From: Labyrinthula sp. Ha
Lineage: Eukaryota > Sar > Bigyra > Labyrinthulida > Labyrinthulaceae
Assembly: GCA_015227615.1 (NCBI GenBank)
Contig: JAALGZ010000024.1
Span: 1 to 64,000 of the forward strand
DNA length: 64,000 nucleotides
Direction of reading: 5' to 3'
The stretch's first letter is position 1; the number at the start of each line of letters is the position of its first letter. The translations under genes and the position numbers were made by a program. The notes under the pieces were generated by a model. The model worked only from the letters and a program-made list of their open reading frames with translations. It made no database searches and had not been told where the DNA came from. Below, piece after piece: positions 57,801 through 64,000 of this stretch.

Positions 57801-58873
57801 CAACAGAAGCTCAAACAATTACAACATCTTTACCTACTGTTTCCCCTACTCTGTCACCAACAAATTCACCAATTAGAACCAATAGGCCAACACAACAACC
57901 GACGGAAACCCCTACTAAAAAACCGTCTTTTTCTCCATCCCAAAGTCCTACCCAGGCACCTTCGAATAGCCCTACCGTCATTCCAACAAACCAACCAAGT
58001 GAAGTACCCACATCATCTCCTTCACTTCATCCAACGCTAAAACCAACAAATTTACCCACACAACTTCCAAGTACGGGACCTAGTTTCTCTCCATCACAGG
58101 CGCCAACTGAAGCTCCCACAGATCCTACAGCTAGTCCATCAACATCACCAACCCCAATATTTTTTACACCTCTTACTACAATACCAACAAGCTCTCCAAC
58201 TTCTGGTGAATTGGGCAATGGAACCTCCGAGGGTACAAGTTCAAACGGAATACCTGGTGAAGATAATGGAATGGGGGGGGCATTGGTTGTCTTAGGAGTA
58301 GCCGCTGCAACAACCCCATTTGTTTTGTTAGCAGCAACTCGATACACGGAGAAAAGGAAACATGAGAAGAATACGCGATTGTCCTGGTTAAGACAAAAAT
58401 CCTTAGCGAACGATGATATTCCGGGACTGCCTCTCGAAGGCCAAAGGCAAAGGCAAGCAACAGTATTCAGTCGAGCTTCAGCAATGCGGCTGCCAAGTGT
58501 CATGCGTCGAAAAAATGATACACCAAATTTTCCAGATGAAGAAAGTGAGCTAGAAGATGATTTGATACATTTTCAAGGGCAAACCCCTGCCAATAGGGGA
58601 TTTTTAACTAGAGTTTCTTCAATGAGAGTACCCAGTGTAAGAAGAAATGGCAGGAACAATGTTGATTTTTCTGAAGAGATGAGTAGTGATGAAGTAAAGA
58701 ATCACTATCGCGGCAAAGGACCTACAAAGGCCCCGCTACTGAGTAGATACTCTTCACCTAGATTACCCAGCATAAGAAGAAAGAAAAAAGATCCATTTGA
58801 TTTTCCTGACGAAATTATAGAAATGGATACAGAAACTGCTAAGAGAAAAAAAGAGATAGAAGACCTAATTTAA
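54830..58873 (+). CDS. ADAM/reprolysin-like metalloprotease with PT-rich stalk, membrane anchor and repeated tail motif
   Basis: Type I membrane protein of 1,347 residues, predicted zinc endopeptidase of the metzincin (M12-like) group that would cut extracellular or surface proteins. Signal peptide about 1-24 (PLLCLLPLLLNAQ). A pro-like region follows. The catalytic helix is HEVGHLFGSSH (374-384), the HExGHxxGxxH zinc site, with VMQ soon after as a likely Met-turn. A Cys-rich, disintegrin-like module runs from about 455 (CECDPRNECCRVDC) to about 560. Residues about 568-1123 are a Ser/Pro/Thr stalk of SPTxxPS-type steps, probably heavily O-glycosylated. Membrane segment about 1148-1170 (ALVVLGVAAATTPFVLLAA), then a basic and acidic cytoplasmic tail with three copies of a RxSxxRxPSxxR motif. 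The upstream TTG-led frame adds 15 residues that would spoil the signal peptide, so the ATG is preferred. One exon. Confidence 0.87.
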   Translation: MFSYSPLLCLLPLLLNAQEIQKEEHILRSATIETLQENETAHFFLETDTSKFSCRNLLTVSYSLGDFCSFDENLRVEIHENGDFTVLDVADSLCGGFGGSGRQLRTSRQYVSEDKSCFVTYNEDGFHGAMTLRNKQTQKVSLVSFEQVACSFDNELDCVELVTTGGEEFISRNLQGVVEDDLSPFYLERADDSCYEEITSSLPNKMFFGITTTTGFSSFFSDDTQLILQHIDKLIATANLVFIQQLNFRLVVSHITILLENPDFIGAVKPAQASSNSYSNSVVRNLQEDSIWTNRDFSGFNSDSQFTCSVSTVKFNAFNDQAPQRLVSSWILLAGFCQGFAGLASKPGICQTSGTVGSAYVPLFSTFYAYNFIHEVGHLFGSSHYSELGVMQASGVSLREGETQFPPSALNEICTTLESKIHFCERTDIEGLRAVEMFPGSDGSGFMDGGLDAGCECDPRNECCRVDCTLADSSVTCSTESGSGYCRNGACEGANEMCMLFLSGIVDYCGVEDDNPCQGKCSQTSGGVTTCSTHFSAEIKDGTKCSVAGEDGLCSLGSCLIFENPSGGGLPPTNAPTETSTSSPSNLPTNLPTPNPTRSPTKSTRSPTLRPSASPSTSPSQAPTRSPSTGPTLKPTLHPSHSPTIRPTLSPTNSPSPHPTRNPSVSPSSSPTIRPTRKPSASPTLNPTLHPSISPTQFPTRFPSRQPSISPTVNPSSQPTDSPSESPSLSPTFSPSGAPSLRPTASPTNEPSISPSVTPSFHPTVSPSVSPTVSPSVSSTVAPTLKPSASPTFSPTLGPSIAPSVRPTFHPTLQPTISPSVQPSISPSFSPTGAPTARPTASPTLSPTSGPSVSPSEGITNRPTGSPTSNPTFKPSISPSLTPSTSPSVFPTSSPTNFPTGSPSSSPTESPTHAPSKSPVVAQTANPTTSPSNAPTNTPTPQPTNRPSASPTSSPSNHPTSAPTKSPTKFPTSSPTLNPTQFPSSQPTISPTEAQTITTSLPTVSPTLSPTNSPIRTNRPTQQPTETPTKKPSFSPSQSPTQAPSNSPTVIPTNQPSEVPTSSPSLHPTLKPTNLPTQLPSTGPSFSPSQAPTEAPTDPTASPSTSPTPIFFTPLTTIPTSSPTSGELGNGTSEGTSSNGIPGEDNGMGGALVVLGVAAATTPFVLLAATRYTEKRKHEKNTRLSWLRQKSLANDDIPGLPLEGQRQRQATVFSRASAMRLPSVMRRKNDTPNFPDEESELEDDLIHFQGQTPANRGFLTRVSSMRVPSVRRNGRNNVDFSEEMSSDEVKNHYRGKGPTKAPLLSRYSSPRLPSIRRKKKDPFDFPDEIIEMDTETAKRKKEIEDLI
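56540..58190 (+). repeat. Degenerate tandem repeat encoding the SPTxxPS stalk
   Basis: About 1.65 kb of low-complexity coding DNA, with a loose 12-18-nt period (for example SPSSSPTIRPTRKPSASPT). Some blocks are near-identical neighbours, such as the doubled VSPSVSPTV around 57,120-57,165. The opposite strand gives long Gly/Val-rich open frames that are artefacts of this composition. Confidence 0.85.
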
Positions 58874-59662
58874 TAGTAGACAGTTTTGTTTCCATAGTTT
58901 AGATTCTTAGTAGTATAGTTTTTGTCAATGTTGTATTCTCTATTTATGTGTTGTTTGCTTTAATAAGAATATATCTTCAGTCTTTGCTTTCCTTCATTAA
59001 TAACTCAATTTCCCTAAAAACAAAAACTGCTCTGAATATAAAACTAGTTCCATTGCCAAAGTACTCTCAATATAATCTATACCATTGAGCTTTTTTTCCT
59101 CAGAAGTCGGTATCATAACAAAAATAAAGTTAGCTGGGATCTGGTTTTCAGAGACCAGCTTTTGGAATGCCATTTCCAATAAACGAAGCTGCGATCCATT
59201 GGCAATGAAGCCCAAAGAATATGTGAAGCTAGGAAATATTGAGGTTTTCCGTCCAGATAAACAAAATAAACAAGACGTGCGCAACCAGAACGTGTGAACG
59301 TAAAGAAATTATAAGCAGTAAAGTGTATTCTTGACAATAAAGTATCCAAATATAGCTTCAAAAAACAGTAAATAGTGAACGAAGACTTTCTTTATTCCAA
59401 ACTTAACTTTTATTACCACCGCTAACGGCTATATTTCACTATTCCTGAGTCACTCTTAATGACGTGTTCACGTAGTACTAGTTCCCATAAATCATAAATA
59501 CTCCAACTGCATAAATATGCACCCTTATTTCAGAATCAAGTCAGCTCAACTATTACACCTTTCGGAAATAAAGTGACACTTCCCAATAAACCCATTTTTA
59601 CTCAACACCACCTCCTCGCTTTATTGCCGTTTTTACTATATATCAACGTATAACATACCCAC
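58874..59662. other. Spacer between protease gene and retroelement coding region
   Basis: At 58,997-59,297 both strands are open: a minus-strand frame (MAFQKLVSENQIPANFIFVM) and its plus-strand complement, neither with a usable ATG for its full length. I cannot say which, if either, is real. About 59,578 downwards on the minus strand (TGTCACTTTATTTCC after a G-rich tract) might be the start of the retroelement's 3' LTR, but the second LTR lies outside the window and this is a guess. Confidence 0.35.
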
Positions 59663-60200
59663 TTATAACATAACTTCATCTCCTACTGACAACCAATCTT
59701 TCCTCAAATTATTATTTCTGGCAAACAAATCTAACTTCAACACTCCTTCTTTACACAAACTATCAATTCTTTCGTAAAACTCTACTGGCTTACACGAATT
59801 ACCTGCTCTCGTACCAAAGATAAGCTCTTTACCAAAAAATCTCGTTCTTAATTCTTTTGGAAATTCTCCCACAAGGCCTATAAGACATTCCTCCGTGCAA
59901 CTGCCAGTAACTACACCTTGTGATGAAACTATTTTTTCGTGTGTCGACATTTTTACCCACAGGAATCTCCCTAAGTGATCAATCTCATTTCTTTCCATTA
60001 ACTGCAAAATCATTTCTCTCTTTGAAGGCAAAGTCCAAATAAAAAACAGTACATTTCTACCCAATTTTTTCAAATTTAGAAGACCAATATCAGCATCGCT
60101 CATTGTGTTGTACACGATTTATGGACCTCTCACCGGATCTGAAGAAAAAATACGGTATGGTGGATCCATGGTAACTACTGGAAACCTCTCAGTGCAAGTG
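59663..60200 (-). other. MT-A70-type N6-adenine methyltransferase part of the Ty3-like element
   Basis: Part of the retroelement. The upstream edge carries FPVVTMDPPYRI, the DPP[WYF] catalytic motif of the MT-A70 class (METTL3/METTL14/METTL4 and ciliate MTA1 kin). Further along, YNTMSDADI, VLFFIWTLPSKREMILQLM, FLWVKM, SCTEECLIGLVGEFPKE, SCKPVEFYERIDSLC, LKLDLFARNNNLRKDWLSVG follow the family order: the YxTMSxxE block, the hydrophobic-Trp strand, WVK, the EHCLVGVKG block, the RKPDEMYxxIE block and the final KLELFARxxxxGWxSxGNE block. Substrate cannot be told from sequence: DNA 6mA or RNA m6A are both possible. The link to a chromodomain and a DNA-binding-like segment favours DNA or chromatin; this is inference. 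Confidence 0.82.
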
Positions 60201-61683
60201 GCCAGATAATCCTGAACCTTCATTCGACATGTTCTAGCACCCATTGGTTTTTTCCAGAAGTACATTCTCAACTTTCGTCCTATCACATCCAACTTCACCA
60301 AATTCGCAACAACAGCTTTTTCAAAACTACATTCCGCTACAACCAACTTGCTCCCCGTGAACTCGTTATCAACGATCTTCCTAGCTCTCTCTCTGTACAT
60401 CTCAATTTCCTTTCCTCTCTTCAACGACTTATCAATCAAAGTAATCACCACCTCCCTCAACTCCTTTATAGAACGAGACCATTTTGGTAAGCCATTCCAT
60501 TTGACCTGGCCTCCACGCATTAGCTCATTCAACTTGATGAGAACTCTTTTTAACCCTTCAATAGATAGGAAATTATACGCCTCGACCCCCTCAAACCGAT
60601 TAGCAGTTCTATCATTCTCTTCATGCATTCTAGTGTATCTCCATCTCATGAATATTCTCCGAATCAACTTTGCGTCTTTGTTCAAGGGTAGACTCAGGAC
60701 TCTATATTTATCTCCAAAATTGGTGATGTTCTGTTTTCTAACCTTCTCCAAATTCAACTTCAAACCATGGAACTCCTCTAGCGACTGCTTCCTAATATAC
60801 CTCTGGATTTTATTGTAGATCTGTTGTTTATTTTTACTCGGCAGATGCTTCCTGATCATTTCGAAGTTCCCCATTCCATACACTTTGATGCAGCATTTCA
60901 GAACTTCGAACTCGTAAATACTCCAGTTCCTTTGAACGATTCGACCGTCAGCCTCAACCACAATAAGATCCTTCTCTACTTTCCTGATTAAGTCTTCCAC
61001 CATCTCCACATCTCCTCGTTCGACTTTATTGACTTGCAAGTTCCCCCAATACACACTTTCTGGAAATGCCAGCCTTAGAAACTCCGTTACTTCTAGTTTC
61101 CATCCAGACGACGTTTTGCTCAAGAAATCTAGGACCATCGCAGGGATATCTTCAAACAGCGAGAACGCAGCCTCCCAAGTGTCTCTATCCATCGTGAAGC
61201 CTTTCCATCTTACCTTGAATTGGAACTCTCCACTTGTGGTTTTCCTTACATCTAGTATCTTCTCCACCTCCAAGCGATCATGGTCTAAGATACACACCGC
61301 GCGGGTATCTGCACTAGGCAAAAAGCTACTAGGTGCGTACGGAATAAGTAGGCTAGCATGCCTAACCTTTTCATTCCCCTCCAAATCCTTGATTTTGTAC
61401 AATGTGTTTCAGATAATTTCCACAACTTGAACTGGCCCTGTCCACCTAGGGCGACACTTATCCTTGTGCCCTGATTCAAAGCCTTTTTCAGAGAGTAGAA
61501 CATATTCACCCGGGTGGAAATTTATCGGTTTCAAACGCTTGTTCATCCTCTTGTTAGCTTGGTATCGGTATAGTAGCCCCTTCCTATATGCATCCTCCTG
61601 GTAGCTTCTTATCCTTTCATGTAACTCCTCCGATATTCTTTTTAGACTTAGGACATCACGTTCAGTTAATTGCAGCATCTCAC

Positions 61684-61748
61684 CTCCCATCAATGATACC
61701 CTAGGCTTCACTCCCATCAATGATACCCTAGGCTTCACTCCCATCAAT
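61684..61748 (-). repeat. 27-bp in-phase tandem duplication in the integrase end of the Ty3-like element
   Basis: The unit CTCCCATCAATGATACCCTA plus seven more bases occurs twice (61684-61710 and 61711-61737) and starts a third time (61738-61748). It encodes the nine-residue step SLMGVKPRV in duplicate. Confidence 0.93.
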
Positions 61749-64000
61749 AGTTCGACTGGGGATTTATTGCCTCCTCTACAGGTTAGTGGTGTAGAATTCA
61801 AGAAAGTTTGCACCATCAAAATAACCTCGCCCCATCGATTGGATGGCAATCCAAGTTCGGAAACAAGAGACCTCAAGTGTCGAAGAACCTCTCGGTTCTG
61901 TACTTCGACCGTACCAGTGGTCTGTGATATATACGCTGCGGTTACTCGATGAGTACCGTTGCAGCTCTTAAAGAAATCATTCACCATCTGGTTAACAAAG
62001 TGGCTACCTTGATCGGTAACAAGTAAAAATTCAGGCGCGAGATGAAAGTGCGCGTGCCACTTCCATAATGCTTTGACTACTTCTTTCGCTTCTACTTTCG
62101 GGCAAAAATGTAATAACGTCGTTCGCGTTAAGCTATCAACTACTGTAAGTATCCACCCTGACCTGTTGATGTACAAAAAATCACTATACAACACTTGGCG
62201 TGCTTCCCTTCCGAATTCCGTAACATTCAATGGCCTATTTATTATCAAGGAGCGTCGCTGGCAGTGCAGACACTGCCTCCTGAATTTCTTCAACGTTTGC
62301 AGAAACAGCGCTTTTAATCCCTTCTCAATGGTGTAGTGTTTTCTGATGAATTCAGCTTCTCGTTTCTCAGCTCCATGATTAAAGACCGCGTGTGCATGTA
62401 CTATGGCATATGGAATCAAATGTCTGGAAAGAACTATTTTTCCTCTCTCCCTCCATACTTCCTTCAGGTTCACATTTTCGAGCTGCTGTATCTTCAGAAC
62501 AAACAATTCATCCATCACCCCCCAAGATGCAGCAGGGCTACGATTCTTACTGGGGTGCCTCCCACTCACGTGGAAGCTGTCTACAAGTTTCCAATATTCT
62601 TCTTCTGCGCGAGTTACTATTTTTACCGGGATCTGCTCTTTCCCAGTAGCTCCTGGGTTCATCCAGGGGCTGATGATGTCTGGTGGGATGTTCCTGTAAC
62701 CAGGTAGATGGTAGACCTTCAAATTCATAGTCATGAAGTCAGCCGCCCAGCAACCCAGTCGCGCCGCGTATGCTTTTATGCTGACTTGTTTCGGCGACAG
62801 TATCCCCACCAGGTTTCGGTGGTCCGTGAACAAAATTGTTTCACGAAAATTATATAGCAGGTAGTAAGGGAACTTCTTAAGAGCCACCACTACTGGGAAC
62901 AGTTCCTTAGAACTGATGTGCCAGTCGAATGATAACCCCTTAAAGGTTCCGCTAGTCATGGAAATGATTCTAAAATTCGAAGCATACGGGTTCTCGGTAT
63001 TAACCTCCTCCTTTGTTTGCGCTAAAATTAAGCTCCAGTAGAAGTCACTAGCGTCACAAAAAATGTAAGTAGGTTCCAGGTGGTTATAATGACCCAGAGT
63101 TCGATGTAATGATTTTCTCAACACCTCTTTCAGTTGCTCAAAAGCTTCTCTCATCTCATCTGTCCATTTTATTAGCAGCTTCTTCCTCTCTAGTGTCTTG
63201 ATTTTCTCCGCTATGCTGCAGTTCTTTGTTATTCTGTGGCGTAATTTAGAGAATCCTGGTAGGATAGAACAAAGGAAATTGGCTGTGTAAATGAACTGAG
63301 CTAGCTCATGCACGTATCTCGGGTTCGCTCGAGATAATAGCTCATCTACATACGAACGGTCATACTGGTACCCTGAGCCATCCACTTTTCTTCCACAGAA
63401 GGTAGCAAATAACCCCACCAAGTGACATTTGTCCACATTCAATCGTAAGTTCAGCTCTTCTATCCTCTTCAAGTATCTCTCTAATATTTTGAATAGTTCT
63501 TCTAATGATCCAGCCATGATGACGGTGTCATCAATCCATTGCATGCAGTTTCTTGGCCATATCCCAGCCTTTACTAGCACATCGTAGATCTGGCGCATGC
63601 TAAATAATGATAGCGTGTTGTTCCACCCCTGGGGCGCTCCTTTAAAACTATACGCCACCCCTGAAGGTGTAGTGAAAGTGAATAAACGCCCTGTTTCCAT
63701 TGTGCAAGGCAAGTAATCAAAACCTGACAACAAATCAAAGGAACTAAAAAACTTCATCTCTCGGGCCCGCAACAACTGTACTTCTATTTTAGGTAGGCTG
63801 TTACGTACTTCCTGCGTTATTTTGTTCAGTGGGCGAAAGTCTACCACAAGCCTAAATTTTTTAGGCCCTTTCTTCGGTACAACCAGTACCGCCATTGCCG
63901 TAGTCGGATTATTGTTAACCCGAATGATGCCGGCCTTTAGCATCTACTTAAGCCTACGATCCAGAAATTCCTCCTGTTCGTAGCCTAGTGGGTGCTGGTT

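Larger units (their letters stand above)
59663..64000 (-). mobile_element. Ty3-like retroelement with chromodomain, Myb/SANT-like segment and MT-A70-type methyltransferase; cut by window edge
   Basis: LTR-retrotransposon-type element on the minus strand, entering from the right edge, so Gag, protease and one LTR are outside the window. Parts in order: reverse transcriptase (FRLVVDFRPLNKITQ; QWIDDTV box) and RNase H (PTYIFCDASDFYW; LFTDHRNLVGIL) at about 62.7-63.95 kb; integrase with zinc finger and DDE core (VLYSDFLYINRSGWILTVVD; VTDQGSHFV) at about 61.4-62.5 kb; a chromodomain (LEVEKILDVR, VRWKGF, DTWE) at about 61.1-61.3 kb; a Myb/SANT-like segment (NWSIYEFEVLKCC...GMGNFEMI) at about 60.75-60.95 kb; and an MT-A70-like methyltransferase region at about 59.66-60.2 kb. 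RT-RNase H-integrase order indicates Ty3/gypsy. The visible parts are separated by about two interruptions, so this copy is probably a fossil, unless the family uses recoding or splicing. Age unknown. Confidence 0.85.

Noticed and set aside
56540-58190. CRISPR-like or satellite reading of the repeated CCAAC/CCTAC DNA
   Set aside because: The repeat is in frame within one protein and degenerate at the codon level, as expected for an SPTxxPS stalk.
56380-58503. Long Gly/Val-rich open frames on the minus strand
   Set aside because: They are the antisense of the Ser/Pro/Thr-coding repeat and result from its composition.
58997-59297. Two overlapping open frames on opposite strands
   Set aside because: Neither has a usable ATG for its full length and both look equally protein-like, so neither can be supported as a gene.
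1-64000. tRNA, rRNA and other structural RNA genes
   Set aside because: No T-arm-like GTTCRANYC with a matching acceptor stem and no rRNA signature was found by eye; weak ones could be missed without a covariance search.

Overview
The window looks like nuclear DNA of an AT-rich protist. Genes are eukaryotic (polycystins, a REEP/HVA22 protein, an ADAM-like metalloprotease), all three stop codons act as stops, and transposons of several classes sit in long gene-poor gaps. Long Ser/Pro/Thr stalks built on SPTxxPS-type steps are common in stramenopiles, so a stramenopile or a relative is my best guess; this is inference. The introns that can be placed are only 28-36 nt long, start GTAY and end in a pyrimidine-rich YAG. 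They explain why several genes look broken in a plain reading-frame view.

Layout. 1.07-3.06 kb (+): polycystin-2-like channel, four exons. 3.29-5.10 kb (-): secreted or membrane 'choice-of-anchor B' beta-propeller-like protein with an ShK-like Cys module and one C-terminal membrane segment, two exons. 6.5-7.6 kb: decayed LINE reverse transcriptase. 13.82-18.43 kb (-): complete-looking Ty1/copia element with two 207-bp LTRs and a 5-bp target duplication. 20.50-27.93 kb (+): 2,476-residue polycystin-1-like receptor (REJ-type ectodomain, GPS motif, about five membrane segments) that ends before a channel domain. 33.70-34.72 kb (+): unrecognised protein. 34.87-37.15 kb (+): fatty-acyl-AMP ligase fused to an acyl carrier domain, ending in a basic stretch and Cys-Cys. 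37.2-45.6 kb: no host gene, one candidate MITE and a hairpin. 45.96-46.63 kb (+): REEP/HVA22 protein, tail to tail with a COG0523/CobW-type GTPase (46.69-47.77 kb, -). 47.8-54.8 kb: mostly empty, with coding-like minus-strand patches at 53.2-54.5 kb. 54.83-58.87 kb (+): metzincin protease with Cys-rich module, about 550-residue PT-rich stalk, membrane segment and a cytoplasmic tail with a three-fold motif. 59.66 kb to the right edge (-): Ty3-like retroelement carrying a chromodomain, a Myb/SANT-like segment and an MT-A70-type adenine methyltransferase region after its integrase.

The host genes share a membrane and cell-surface theme: a polycystin-1-like receptor and a polycystin-2-like channel about 17 kb apart, two further type I membrane proteins with S/P/T-rich linkers, an ER-shaping protein and a lipid-activating enzyme. 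The most unusual item is the retroelement that joins reverse transcriptase and integrase to chromatin-reading, DNA-binding and N6-adenine methyltransferase modules. The second is the set of about 30-nt introns.
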